Origin: Enoplosus armatus
Taxonomy: Eukaryota > Chordata > Actinopteri > Centrarchiformes > Enoplosidae
Assembly (NCBI RefSeq): GCF_043641665.1
Contig: NC_092184.1
Span: 22,147,108 to 22,211,107 of the forward strand
Length of the DNA stretch: 64,000 nt
Direction: 5' to 3'
Shown here one piece after another: positions 33,836 through 46,171 of this stretch. Position 1 is the stretch's first letter; every line of letters begins with the position of its first letter. The position numbers were made by a program, and so were the translations under genes. The notes under the pieces are model-generated. The model did no database searches and was not told where the DNA came from. It saw nothing but the letters and a program-made list of their open reading frames with translations.

Positions 33836-34590
33836 CTCTTTCTGAGAACCCCTGAGATAAATGTTTTTTTTTATCTACCTTGAAGTATTAGTGCCGTGTA
33901 GGCAGTGAAGTGAAAGCAATAAGAATACACTGAGAGAATATGACTATGTGAAAGCCTTGTTTCATAGAAATCAATGGAATATTGAACATTGAACATTGAA
34001 CAGTGTTGAGATGCTCAAGCTATAATTCTAATAATAAGTCCCTCCATTATCGATCGTCTTTGAAACATTGAATGCACACAATATGAATATTTTTACATTA
34101 TTCATTCATGCCCAGGCTTAAAAATAGTTTTTCTTCATTAAAAGGAATGACATGCTGCAGGTGTTTGATATATGGATTTGAGTAAAATGTTTAAATTGTA
34201 GAGCAGAGAAAACAAAAACGCTTAATTGCAAATATTTAGGACACATGTCCACGTGCCATCCGCACACTGACTTGTGTGAAAGCTGTCGAGAGACGAAATC
34301 AACAATCAATATCTGAGCAAACGGAAGAGTCAACCCAGCATCAAAGGCATGTTTTGTTGTTGTTTCTAATTGTACATTTTATAAAGAAACGTGGTTATTT
34401 TGACAAATTCCAGGTCAAAAAAAAGTCGCCTTTGTAGAAGCTGTATGGGACTGTTGCCAAATTTGTTATAGACAAACACAGAAAAAAGAAAAAATACACT
34501 GATACTGCGTGTTTTCAGAAAAGATCTTGTTCAAACATACAGTATAATCTAATCTCGGTGCTGTGTTTGTGTTTGTTTTTCTCCATCCAG

Positions 34591-34681
34591 TGCTCATCAC
34601 AGGCGGTCTGTGGTATCACAGCCTGTCCATCTTGGAAGAGGCAGTGCTCAGTCTGCTGGAGTCAGTTCCTGCCAACACAAG
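34591..34681 (+). other. Weak exon candidate, 91 nt
   Basis: A pyrimidine tract and CCATCCAG precede 34591. The segment is open in one frame (LITGGLWYHSLSILEEAVLS and nine more residues), but the donor GTCAAC is poor. No family is recognised. Its phase would fit a later phase-2 exon, which can happen by chance. Confidence 0.15.
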
Positions 34682-34974
34682 GTCAACACCACACAATCTA
34701 GAGCAGCAACTAGCACAGTCACCGCTGGCAGACTTTTAAGAGATCAGATAAGATCCTTAAAAGGATTAAATTGTGCATTTCTTGGATAGATACCTTGAAG
34801 ATTCATCAAAAATATTTGCTCTGTTGAATCAACAGCTGGCAGACTGATGTAATTTAAGTCTAGTTTGGCAGCATCTCACAAGCTATTATTGAAAGGGATG
34901 GTAGTCAAATCAAAAAGCCAAAGTATGCTGTATTTAGAGAGCTATGTGTGTGATTATGATAATAATAATACACG

Positions 34975-35330
34975 TCAGAATCAGAAGAATATCAGAATCA
35001 ATGTTATTGCCGAGTAGGTTTTCACATACACAGAATTTGCCTTGGTGCGTAACAATAAACATAGTAAGTAGAAAATATAAAGAACGATAAAGGAAGTACT
35101 ACAAGTCAAGAAGCATAAATATAGAACATAAAATTGACAATAGAATGTGAAAAAATATAAAAAATATGAGAGTCCCAGCATGTGAAAACAGTTAAAGCAG
35201 CATAATGTCTTCTGTGTCTCCGGGGAGAGCTTTATCAAGTCTGAGAAAAATAACCCTGATGATGTCATAGTGATGTCATCAGGGTTATTTCGGCTCAGGC
35301 TTGCATAAAAGAAAACCTTCTTTAAAAACT
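34975..35330. repeat. Teleost dispersed repeat with internal hairpin
   Basis: It starts with tandem AGAATCAGAA strings and GTTTTCACATACACAGAATT, then TGCCTTGGTG, a block common in fish UTRs and introns. Inside, AATAACCCTGATGA (35249-35262) pairs with TCATCAGGGTTATT (35276-35289). No coding capacity. Confidence 0.65.
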
Positions 35331-35512
35331 TGACCAGCAAAAACCTGACACATAATCTCTCAGTGACCTGACAAGTCTACTGCATTACACAGGTCAGTCT
35401 CACGCTCTGGAAACAGGACAACATTGTATTCCACATGTTGCACAGAAACACTGTATCAAGCTTGTGTAGAGCCTGTGTTTAATTTCTATCATCCTTTGTT
35501 AATTTCTGCTGG

Positions 35513-35570
35513 ATCAGAATCAGAAATACTTTATTGACCCCCAGCGGAAATTTTACAATACAATGCTTAT
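35513..35570. repeat. Teleost repeat tail (CTTTATTGACCCC type)
   Basis: GATCAGAATCAGAAATACTT, then TATTGACCCCCAGCGGAAAT matches a very abundant fish repeat end, directly upstream of the tRNA-like sequence at 35603. Confidence 0.65.
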
Positions 35571-35602
35571 TTTGGACAGGTGATAAGGAGTCATGATAAG
35601 TT

Positions 35603-35667
35603 TGGCCAGTACGGGGGCGACCTTGGCGTTATTAGCACCACGCTCTAACCAACTGAGCTAACCGGCC
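35603..35667 (-). tRNA. tRNA-Ile(AAU) pseudogene, T-arm deleted
   Basis: The minus strand reads GGCCGGTTAGCTCAGTTGGT, then TAGAGCGTGGTGCTAATAAC, GCCAAGGTCG, matching the acceptor, D and anticodon arms of eukaryotic tRNA-Ile with anticodon AAT. The 3' part goes straight to CCCCCGTACTGGCC, lacking about nine bases of the T-arm including the B-box GGTTCGA. The acceptor stem still pairs apart from a wobble. It should not be transcribed by Pol III in the usual way and is probably a retro-copied or SINE-associated remnant. Confidence 0.8.
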
Positions 35668-35939
35668 ATGTATTAAGTGTACTTCAGACAGAATGAGCAG
35701 GCCACCTTGTGTTTGGCACCATGCTAACATTAGCGCTAGCCGCCGCAGAGTTTTCGGACCTTTCACATCGTCGCTTTTAGCCTTTGTGAAAAATCCTGTT
35801 AACTTTGGTATTTTTTAAGGAACTCCAAGTCTCGCTTTTCTTTTTGGACCTTTTTCTTTTGAGCACCACGCTCACTCTGCCATGGTTGGGGTTTTTTTTT
35901 TTCAATCAAGCGGTTGCCAAAGCTCATAATGTTGCAACA

Positions 35940-36060
35940 CATCAAACTGACCAATCATTCAGAGCATTAGACATTCAGAGGCCCTTTGAGATTCAGTGCC
36001 ACCGGGCTGCATTATGGGAAACGTAGGATCCAGCATTGTTGGAAGTTGACCAACACAAGG
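35940..36060. repeat. Fragment of dispersed repeat shared with 48970-49150
   Basis: CATTATGGGAAACGTAGGAT and the preceding AGTGCCACCGGGCTG resemble AGTGGCATTATGGGAACTGA at ~49085. Similarity is partial and by eye. Confidence 0.4.
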
Positions 36061-37405
36061 GACTGAAAGTCAGGACATTTTAGCCTTTTAGTCGCATTGA
36101 TTTTGATCATTCTTTTTAAAACCTGTCACTCACAAGTCCTTCAGCTTTATGGAAGTGCACTACTAAATCACTTTAGGAGCCCTTTAACACAATCCACTCA
36201 TGTTTAACTGCACCTCAGGTACAGCAGGTTCATAAGAAGTAATGGAACAAGACAAAGCTTGTAATGGAATTAACAGTTATCCTGGTTGATGGTTTATTTA
36301 TGGATTAGCTGCCAGTCTATTGATTAAAGACAGAAACATCCAACATGATGATAATGAAGATTTAAAGTTAATTACACACGTTATGTATGTGTATATATAT
36401 ATTAGCTCTATAAACGATTCTATAGACTCAGGCTTGCATTGAGCATAAGACATGTGCCATCAGCTTACACCCTGACAAAGACTCTGTCATGTCGCTTGTT
36501 GCTGAAGCTCACGGAGACAGATTTAGGCCTGTGGGGGACTTGTTACTATGGCAGACAGCATGCAACAGTGATACCCGCTGTCACAAACCAACGCCAACCC
36601 AGGCTTCTCCAATTTAGATCACATAAATCCTCCTCTTAACTATACAAGTAGTGGATTATTTAGATGCTGGTCATCCTCAAAGTGAGGTTTTGCACTCCAT
36701 ATTCAAAAGACTTTGACCCAACGCAGCATGTTGCGTGTTCAATTCATCAGTGCTATATATGAAGTTTATTAAGACGCCATGTTACTGACTCTGAAATGAC
36801 ACAGAGGAGTATAAATAGCAAACCGCTTCACTATTTTTAGTGTTAGCGCATCTCTATTTGCATCAATGGTACAGTGTCGGTTACAGTAGCCCATTACAGT
36901 CAATCTTATCCGAACCTTTGGCAAACCTCCAACCAACACTTTCTAAACTGGTTTCCAAGGCAACCCCAACCAGCAGGACCAATTAGAATTGACAAAGGAT
37001 CCCCTGAGCACTAAACTGCCTGGAGATTAGAGGAAAAGAAGACACATCCTCAAAACAAACACAACAGATGAAAGAAGGGCGCTCTGATCTGTAGGTCTGT
37101 CTATGTGTGTGTGTGTGTGTGCGTTGGGGGGTGGGGGTGGCTTTGCATGAGCATGCACCTGTGGGCTCGGTTATGTCTGCTTCAGTCTATCCATTAGAGG
37201 AAGGGAGATTTAATTAAACCTGCTATCTTTCCTTCCCTCCCCCTGTTTGTCTCTCCGTAGGACTGTTGGGTGTCCACGTGTGTTGTTAGAGCCGCAGGCA
37301 GGAAACCAGATCAATAACAAATAGTTTAGAGTGGCTGATGTTTCTTTTTTCTTTTGAGGCCATCGGGGGAGCACTGTGGCCTCTGAGCCGCACATCAATC
37401 ACATG

Positions 37406-37406
<1 letters not shown>
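36061..37406. other. Noncoding stretch, no gene seen
   Basis: AT-rich intergenic DNA. Apart from a short (GT)n at ~37105-37122 I see no repeat family, exon with family resemblance or RNA gene. Confidence 0.4.

Positions 37407-37452
<46 letters not shown>
37407..37452. repeat. (GT)n microsatellite
   Basis: About 23 uninterrupted GT units. Confidence 0.95.
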
Positions 37453-37453
<1 letters not shown>

Positions 37454-39041
37454 ATGTGATTGATCTGATAGCCTTTGCACTTCAATGGGGGATCTACTTT
37501 ATTGAATAACTGACACCTATGATGGTGTTTGTTGGTTATTGTGTGAATGTGTGTGTCAGTGCCTGTTTCTCTGTGAGTTGAAATGTGTGTCGAATATCAA
37601 AATCAGTGACCTTCACTGTAAACCCTTCTAGCGCAGTCCTGTGAGGTGAGAGCAGGGTTTTATTCAAACAGTCATACTGCTCAACAAAGCCAAAACACAG
37701 ATTAGGTCAAAATGGAGTGAAGACCTGAATCTAATGTTTTGATGTCTGTTATAAAAAGTCATGCAATAGAAATGTAAAAGTTCTTTGAAAACAGTATGTA
37801 AAGTTTGCAGTAACTACAAAAGCCCTAAGCTGTCATCACATGCCGCGTGCACTTCGTAACATTCGGCGTATCAGGGCAGCCTCTTCGTTGTAATTCCTCG
37901 TCGGAGATCACAGGAAAAGAAGTACAAAAGTGTCAACAAACTGCCACCATTGCTGGCAGTTAGGCTACATCTACATAAAATCCAATATTAACACAAATAC
38001 TGTAGATCCAGCTAGTTTAAAGGGAACTATACACACAGTTTGTTTGTATCTTGTTTGTCAACGAACAGCTTCTATCTTCTGTGTAAAAATCGTTAATTTA
38101 GGCGATTTTAATGATGTGACTACACAGGGATAACCATGCGCGAACACTCCCAAGTCAGAATATGAGGTTTTACTGTTTTTCCAATTCTGCCGGCATTGTG
38201 TGAATGTTGCAGAAACCGCTAACTAGACAGTAAAGGCAAGAGCGCTATATCAAGTAAAAGCTAGCTGGTAATACAGCCACAGCTAGCCTTTAGCTAAATC
38301 TAAACCTAACTGACTTATTTTCCCTAGTGGATATCGGGAATTGAAAAATAACCACTTTGATGAAGTGACATATTTTGCTAATTGAGTTACATATTCCACA
38401 TAATTATGCAATTCTTTTAAATCGAGTACTTCAAACGGACGAGCTGAAAGGATTTCTATTTTAGGGTGTTGTGTATGTTTTATGTTGATGATGTCTGTAG
38501 GTGAAATATATCATCTTAAAATGAAGGCATTACAACCTTATATTTTACAGTTTGCCTTTTTACCCCAACGTCACTGCTTCAGTTACTGCTCTCATGTCAA
38601 GACCTCAAATCAGATTTTCAAATTGTGGTTTTGTGTTTGTTTGGAGCCATTAAAGTCGGACTATGTATCTGTATCTGACCTGCGTCAAAGCCAGCGTGAT
38701 GCCGCTGTCAACCTGCTAACGATGAGTCGAGAGGGCTCATCTCGCTCCGGGTCATGGTCTTTTAACTTTTCAGTGCCGTCACTGTCTCCTCTGATCCTTT
38801 AGGATTTCTTTTCTTCGCCCTCTTTTTTTTTCAGCTTGACTTTCTCTCTCAGCTTCTTCTTCCACTCCCTTGGCTTTAAAGGTGTTTAGGCGTATCCCTC
38901 TCCATGGTAACACCATCTCCCATTCTTGCACACACATTTTCTCGCTGTCTCTCATCTCATAATTCTGCCCTACCCTGCGCTTTATCGCTGTACCCTCCCC
39001 CTATATGCACTCCCTCTCCCCCTTCCCTCTCTCTCTCCCCT

Positions 39042-39044
<3 letters not shown>
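37453..39044. other. Noncoding stretch, no gene seen
   Basis: No exon or known repeat is recognised. The right end (38800-39040) becomes strongly pyrimidine-rich on the plus strand and passes into a (CT)n tract. Confidence 0.4.

Positions 39045-39088
<44 letters not shown>
39045..39088. repeat. (CT)n microsatellite
   Basis: About 22 CT units followed by ACACACATACAC, forming the long pyrimidine tract before the candidate exon ending at 39203. Confidence 0.95.
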
Positions 39089-39095
<7 letters not shown>

Positions 39096-39162
39096 TACAC
39101 TCAACCTCTCCTGCTCTGGCAGCTGGTCTACTGCTAATGCTGCACCATCAACTGACTGCGAG

Positions 39163-39203
39163 ATGTTCACCCCAGCTTGTAAAGGATCTGCAGGAGAGCC
39201 GAG
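39163..39203 (+). other. Candidate alternative first coding exon of the RAP1GAP2-like gene
   Basis: The ATG at 39163 opens MFTPACKGSAGEP and ends in phase 2 at a strong donor, GCCGAG|GTAAGG. The phase fits the 36-nt exon at 51400 exactly, giving Arg then IDKPTLSALRAR. An acceptor-like site at 39122 after a long pyrimidine tract could make it internal. No homologue is recognised; the match could be chance. Confidence 0.25.
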
Positions 39204-39530
39204 GTAAGGCTTTCACACTCGTTCCCTCTGGAGCAGAAACACAGCAGAGATGTTGCTGCTGTTGCTGTTGGCTGCTGACAGCAGCTAACTGAAATGACTG
39301 ATGGGAAGAGCGTGTGTGTGTGTGTGCGAGTGTGTGTGCTGATTTGTGTGAGAACTCTCCAGCTGGAGCCTGTGTGAGTTGCAGGTTAGGTATGACACTT
39401 GTGATCTACATACACACACACTCACAGTCAAGTGAAGTGTGAGTCTATTTCCAGGGTTCTTTATCCTGTCTGTATTTTCTTGAAACTTGAGGAGAATATT
39501 GCTCTGTGTGTTTATTCGTGTATTTATTTG

Positions 39531-39532
<2 letters not shown>

Positions 39533-39565
<33 letters not shown>

Positions 39566-39721
39566 ATGCTGTGAGAGAGCCAGTGGAAGCCAGGTGGCAC
39601 GCAAATTGTCTTTCGAGTAATGCTGCAATGGTGGTGCACTGTCTGGTTATGGTGCTACATTCTCTGATGGTTTATGACACCATGTTGTGTTTATGTGTGT
39701 GTGTGTGTGTGTGTGTGTGTT
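39533..39721. repeat. Two (GT)n microsatellites (39533-39563 and 39694-39721)
   Basis: Each is about 14-15 GT units, separated by ~130 bp of unique sequence. Confidence 0.9.
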
Positions 39722-41049
39722 TCATTGCGGGGGGGGATGGTGAGTGGGGGCATGAAGTTAGGTTTCTGCATATGTGAGTGGGTGGATAAGAACAGTGTTT
39801 CTTAATATTTTCATAAATTCAACTCAAAACGCTGTGTTCATGCCTTGGGAGGAAATGCAAGGCAAGCAACAGATATAATACCATTCATAGACATGAAAGC
39901 AAGAATATTTCTTAATGTGTATTATTTTTAGTAGTAGTGTTATTATGAGAAGAAGAACATGCGCATGTGAATAATATGTGAGCGTTCTGAATTGTGTGTG
40001 AGCCAACGGGTAAACGTCTTCATGCATGCATGAATTTTCTAGCATGTGCGTGTGCCAGTGGGCAGTCATTCATGTTCCTGGGCATATATACAGTACATGG
40101 TGAGTGTGTAATATGTGTAAGCAAAAGTCCCCCTGGGGAAACATGGTCCCTACTGTATGCAGTGCAGAGGGAGAAGCAGCAGGAGGCAGCGAGATGTTAT
40201 TTGATTCATGAGTAGGTTTCCCCAGAGGACGCATTGCGTGTGTGGTAATGGCAGACATTAAACATCTTGCAAGACATCTAGCAAGAGATGAAGGTTTTCA
40301 TTAAGTCCTTTACAGTTAAAGGAAGGTAAAGCGCTACTAGCATCGTCTGAAAGAATATGACGTACTTCAATTATTCCTGCAGAAAAAAAGTTCTATTTCA
40401 TTCTGTTCAAGACAGACTTTAAATAAAACATTCTTCCTCCTCATTGCACTCTGGAGTTTTGCCATTACAGCCTTATTTGTTCTGGTATGACCAGTAGCTT
40501 ATGGTGGCTAATGTTAGCTAAGTTAATAAACTTTAGGTCGACTTGGCTGGACATTACTGAGTCAGTTCAATGATTCTCTACCGCTGTTCCACAACGTTTA
40601 AGCATTTAGCATTATCCCATAATTGCCATTTGCGGCCATAGTGTTCAGCAAAAGTTACCTTAGCACGCTTTAAGTTTCTTCCTCTAAGAGCTATTTCTAC
40701 CTTTAGTATCCCACCTTATGTCTTTTTTTGTAGAGCTGTGGGACAAATGGATTTGTGTGAACATTTTGCTTAACTTTCATAAAGCAGTGTACTTTCAGTT
40801 GATCATGTCGTTTGGCTTCCTCTCTAAATATTGTCACTCACACACACAATCTGTAATTGTTTAGCTTTTGCACAAAGAAAAGTTTTCAGTATATTTGTTT
40901 AGTTTTTGTCATGTCATGATCATCTGCAGGGAGATGTGCTTAGTGTGGAGTTGTGCCTTCAGCTGGAACCCTCCAAGTAGGAATAGTTTGTGATTGCGGA
41001 CTTTGAAGTATTTATTTAGGCTTTGGAGTTTCTAAATCATGCTCATATG
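39722..41049. other. Noncoding stretch, no gene seen
   Basis: No exon, RNA gene or confidently named repeat. Short GTTAGCTAAG-type strings at ~40510-40530 may be repeat remnants. Confidence 0.35.
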
Positions 41050-41270
41050 AAGGCAAGTCAAGTTTTTTCATAGAGCACCTTTCAACAACAAGGCAATTCA
41101 AAGTGCTGTACATAAGACAGAAAGGCATTAAGAATAATACAATATAAAAATACACACATAAGTAGGATTAAAATGAAAACAGAGTAAAATAGAAGATAAA
41201 AATAAGCTAAAATACAATAAAACAGATTAGAATAAAAATGGCAGTGCAGCTACAGTGCAGTGCAAGATAT
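41050..41270. repeat. Dispersed repeat (AGAGCACCTTTCAACAACAA type)
   Basis: CAAGGCAATTCAAAGTGCTG, then TACATAAGACAGAAAG and an A-rich run with AATAAAA motifs match a repeat very common in teleost genomes; a short piece of the same type is at 895-935. Confidence 0.65.
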
Positions 41271-43060
41271 GAATAAATGGTCCCAATATCAACCAAAGAG
41301 GCAAAAAGAGACTCTTGACACAGCAGCCGCAGACTAAGAGGCTTGACAAATCACAGTTCTGCAGTGTCGAGTGGACGGCTGGTCCTGTCGGCAGCTCTGT
41401 GTACTATCTGCTGCTGATTCCAGCTCGAAATAGATGGTGGCTAATCTGCACCTCTCAGGTGGAGTGAATTCAGGGTTGTCCCAGTTACTTAAATGTGCAT
41501 GAGCACGCACACAGATATGCACGTGCACATACTGTCCACGCATGCACTCTTATGGTGATTTATGCTCCCAGCTTCTGCAAAGAAGTCTTTATACTTCTTC
41601 ACCTTTAGTGTGAATCATTATTGCATTTATCTTTACCCCAATTTTTACTGCCCACGCTCTCTGTCTCATCTCTTTTGTCCCTACTGTGACTTGAGTAGTC
41701 CACTCGAGAGCTGATAAAAATCAAATAGCACTCAAAGAAGACGACGCACACCCTCCTGTCTTCTGTCCTCACACCTCTCCTCTCCTCCTTCCTCTGCTCG
41801 TCATTAACCATCTTTCATTAACCCACCCTCAATCTGCTAACACTTCTCACTTCCCATCATCCCTCCCTCCTCCTTTCCCTCTTACACCTCCATGCCTTCC
41901 TCTGCCACATATGCTCCTGCGGCCATTAAGTCTCATTTCCAGTCACATCTCTGTGATGGTGCCTCATCCCCTCTTGCAGATCATACTTTTCCAAACCTTC
42001 GTTGCTCTTCAATTCTCTCTTTCTCTCCATTAATCCGCCTCTTGTTCCCTCACCTACTTTGGAGATGAGATCAATGCAAACTCTGATACGGTGACACATG
42101 AGTCACCGCAGCTGCAGAGGGCGATTTGCTGAAAACTTCCGCAGCTTGTGTTTGTATTTGGGTTGTTCCCATTAGAAGAAAATGAAACAGCGTGAGAAAA
42201 TTGCCATGTTCTCAGAGTGCACCTGATTAAATTGTTTTTGTGTGGGCTGAGCATTTGCAGTTGCCCCTGTGGGTGTTTCTCACTGTGTTTGCGGGATCTT
42301 GGGTCTGTGTGTTGCTCTCTATGGCCTGCCAGAGCTGCAGTGAAGGGGAAGTACGTGAATTAAATGGATGTTTTTCTCTGATCAATGTCGTCTGGAAGAG
42401 TGAACAATGGGGGAGAGTAGGGCTGAAGGCACCGTGGAGGCCGTGGGTGGAGGAGGTGTGTGTGTGTGCATGTCACAGCTTGTTAATTTGTGTGCATGAA
42501 TGTGTGCTTGTGTGCAGTGCTGTACATATCTATCTGTGATTGTCTGAGATTGTGTGTATGGAAGTGTACACTCATTTGTGCGTGTGTGTGATCTGAAAGA
42601 GTGGGTGTATGGGTGGGCTTGCTGTCACTTTCACTAAATCCACCAACAGAGAGAGGAACTATAGGGGGAAAAAGTAGAAAAATAAAAATAGAACGCCAAC
42701 AAGAAGAAGGTTTAGTGAAGAGTGAGAGATTGAGGATTATGAAAGGGAAGCTATAAGAAGGATAGAAGAAAATGAAAACTAGGAACAAGCTAAAGGAATG
42801 CAAAAAAAAGAACAGAAGAAAAAATGTATGTCTACATACTGTCGTGCACTTTCCTGCAACCAAGGAAGATTAGCAGCTCTCATGGTTGCAGGTAAGGGGG
42901 ATCCATTAGACAATGATTGCCGTATTATCTGTTGAATGAAATGATTCATCTGTCCTTTTCACTTGATTCTATTGGGTCAGTAAAGTGCAAAGCTCCTTTA
43001 TTAGTCACATATGTGCCATTTAAGTGCAGACCACCGCAGACTTAACATTACAGTAAAACA
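41271..43060. other. Noncoding stretch, no gene seen
   Basis: Pyrimidine-rich 41740-42060 and purine-rich 42650-42830 blocks give open frames of low complexity. No family resemblance or splice context. Confidence 0.35.
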
Positions 43061-43269
43061 CTATAAACCCGTTGTGCTGAAGTATATGTATGTGTGCTTT
43101 ACTTAAGTATTTCCATTTTAATTTCCTCTCCTCTACATTTAACACACACAAAACATACAATCATCTTGTGCATTGCTACCGATTAAACCCAACAGGATAT
43201 AAGGTTTTAGCTCCACCTCCACGGGCCACAACATAAACTGCTTCTTACAGGTTAATACACCCTTAATAA

Positions 43270-43605
43270 AAATCCAATATAATGATATAATTCTGACGGA
43301 GACTGCATAATGAGTACTTTTGATACTTAAAGTGCATTTTCCTGATAATAATTACCCACTTTTACTTAAAGTGCCCTGTGGATATTTCTGTTTACGTTCA
43401 GTGTTTCACACCAAAACACATTGTGTGCATCCTTGAGGCATGACAAATGTGTTGAATGAATTTCCCTTCTAATAAAACATTTCCAATTTCTTGAGCATTT
43501 TGCAACCTGAATTGTTTACTTGTAATGAAGTATTTAGGTATTTGTGGTGTGGTATTGCTACTTTTACTATGTAAAGGATCTGAATACTTTTTCCTTGTGG
43601 AAGGA
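43270..43605. repeat. Dispersed repeat (ACTTTTACTTAAAGT / AAAGGATCTGAATACTTTTT type)
   Basis: AGTACTTTTGATACTTAAAG, CTTTTACTTAAAGTG and near the end GTGGTATTGCTACTTTTACT and AAAGGATCTGAATACTTTTT belong to an abundant teleost repeat with this characteristic ending. Confidence 0.65.
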
Positions 43606-44774
43606 TTTGTGGAATAAATAAATAAATAATGTTATGTTATGAGAATCATTTTCATTTGATCACGTTCAGAGCAGCAGATGGATGGACCGTCAGTCCGTGT
43701 GGTGTTTTCAAACAAGTAAACAGCCTGGTCACAAATGTTTAATTTTCTTCTTCTCCCAACATCACAGCTTAATTATGTGAGCTCAAGATATCAGCAGTGG
43801 TTACAACGTCTGCTGGGGACGTAACTTTAAAATATGGTTAATGAATCTGTTGTGACCTCTGCTGTCGTCTGTTGCTATGGATGAAAAATGTAAGGGACAC
43901 TTAAAACAACCATTAACTAGTTATCAAATGATAACAAGATAACGATGGTAATTTAATTGGAATAAAATGCATCCAGTGTGAAGTCAAACCTCCTGACTTT
44001 GAAGTCGATAGTTTGCAGCTGAAATAATTCCCCAAAGCAAGTGGTGATCTCCAGAAAACAGCTGTGCTTCACCAATCAGCATATTAAAAGAAATGCCAAG
44101 ATGCATTTGGACATATTGTTTGGCTGTTTTTCAATATGTAGGCTTGGTGCCTCTGTGCTCTGTGCATGTGAGTATCCGTGTGTGCGTTATGATAGATGGT
44201 GATGGATGTGGTTGAGACAGGAGCCATTAAAGCGGACCATCAGCTGAGTCTCTAAATCAGCCACCCTCCTGGAAAACCTCATATGACTAAGTAACCTATT
44301 AGAGACGCAGGAGGGAGGGATGGATGGATGGAGAGACGGAGGGAGAGATAGATGACGGAAAAGAAAACGGTCTCTCACGTCTGTCTTGGCCCATATCACC
44401 CCCTGGGAATCCATCTAACGACTGAATACCTTATTACATGGTGGGGAGAGAGATGGAGGACGGGAGAGGCGGCGAGGAAGGAACAAAAGTAATAAAGATG
44501 GAAACATCACGTCTCTCGAGGAGTCTCAGTGCCAATGGATGACAGGAAGAAAGTTATTGAGAATGAGATGAGGGACTGAAACGAACAAAACTGGATTGAT
44601 GGCAGAGAGAAAAAGTTGAGATAGAACAAAAGAAAAAGGTGAAATTGTGACACATACTGCACCATCATGCATGGTCATTGTCTAGAATACACTTAGCACT
44701 GTTGTGTGCACAGGCATAAAACATGAATAAACTGGAAAACAAAAAAATCACAATTCTTTTGCAATTCATCTTTA
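43606..44774. other. Noncoding stretch, no gene seen
   Basis: A GGAT/GGGA-rich purine patch at 44310-44340 and (AAAT)3 at 43613-43628; otherwise nothing recognised. Confidence 0.35.
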
Positions 44775-45490
44775 AAGAGTTGGTCCACTCCCCCCCAAAA
44801 AACACAAAAACATAATTTCTCACTTCTCACTTACTGTAGTGATATCTAGTCAGTAGCAGATAGTTTTGTTTTTATCTGCCAAGGTTTTGAGAGCTGGTAA
44901 ATTTAAGCCAACACCTCCATTTGCTGTAAAAATGACATTTAAACAGTACAATATCTTTACAGATAATGTCCCTGTTTCTCTGGATATTCAACAGACCCCG
45001 CTGTGGACACGTTATCCTGCAGAACTGGGACTATGTTTTAAATGGCAGACAGACAAAGTGGAGCATTTACCAGCTAAAGATCCAGATATTTCCCTCAGGA
45101 GTTGGTAGAGGCCAAAAACAGAGCTAAAAGACTTACATACACACATTACACTTACTAAAGAAAAGATAAGAACATGTGGAAATGTGCACATTTGTATGAA
45201 CTTCCTTTAAACCAATTATAATATTGCAAACATGTTTGCAAGCAGTTGCCTATTTGCACGTCCAGCAGATGCAGAGCAACGTAGCATTCATCTGAAGTCG
45301 TGTTTACTGGACACCTGATGAATGTAAGTACAATATCCAGTCTCTTGTTAGCTCTATTTGTGCTCTCCACCCACTCTTAAGAAAAAATATCTGTCTCCTC
45401 AGCCACTAAGTGCTCCACTATGTTCACCAGCTAAGGTCGTTGCTAACTTAGTCTGTCTTTCTGTTTGGTGCCTGGCAGATAGCCCGGTTG
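44775..45490. repeat. Dispersed repeat, longest member
   Basis: It starts TTTAAAGAGTTGGTCCACTC; a block CGTTATCCTGCAGAACTGGG is at ~45010. From 45240, GCAGATGCAGAGCAACGTAG, TCTCTTGTTAGCTCTATTTG and CTAAGTGCTCCACTATGTTC match 59560-59800 and, more weakly, 6990-7200. No coding capacity; a nonautonomous element of unknown class. Confidence 0.6.
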
Positions 45491-46136
45491 TCACTAGTTG
45501 AACCAAAGAGTGACTTTTTGCCTTGTTTTACTGAATAATTATTAAAAGTAAAATTATCTATTAATTCACAAAGCAAAGATTACAGGGCAGTCTGTTTGTT
45601 GAATATAATTTGGTGTAGCCGATATGTTTTGCTGCTGTTCCACCTACCTAATCATCAAGTGACCCCTCAGGTTTATCTTGCGACCCCAGTTTAAGAGCTT
45701 TTCTTTTTCTTTCCATTTGTGTAGCGAAAAACATCATGAGCTATCTCCATTTGGATATCAATTTTCTCCTTAAAAGACAACAGCAGCATTTATTCTCTAG
45801 TATCCACCCATGCTTTCTATACAGGATAGGAAAATGTTTTCCTATGTTAGAGTATGAGGGAGTCTTGCTTGCTAACTTCTTCTTTCTTTCTTACTTGCTT
45901 TACCAGTGTGACTGTCACGAAAATTGTTTTTGAGGTTATCTTATAATTTTCACGACATCTTTAAACCACTAGAGGGAGGGTGAGATGTGTTCTCAGAACT
46001 GTCACTGTCATGTTCATAAATGAGAGTTTAATTGAAATGCAGTTTCTTGAATGTTAAACCCATTGTATATTCTATTCTATTCAATTCTTTTTAATCTGTA
46101 ATTATGATATTACTAATGCAATGCCAGCCTGATTCA

Positions 46137-46138
<2 letters not shown>
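45491..46138. other. Noncoding stretch, no gene seen
   Basis: AT-rich sequence without exon or repeat signals that I recognise. Confidence 0.35.

Positions 46139-46168
<30 letters not shown>
46139..46168. repeat. (GT)n microsatellite
   Basis: About 14 GT units. Confidence 0.95.

Positions 46169-46171
<3 letters not shown>

Noticed and set aside
38926..39292. Open frames across the (CT)n tract
   Set aside because: Mostly LSLSLSLS or PSLSP repeats from the microsatellite. Only the 3' part ending at 39203 is kept, as a weak exon candidate.
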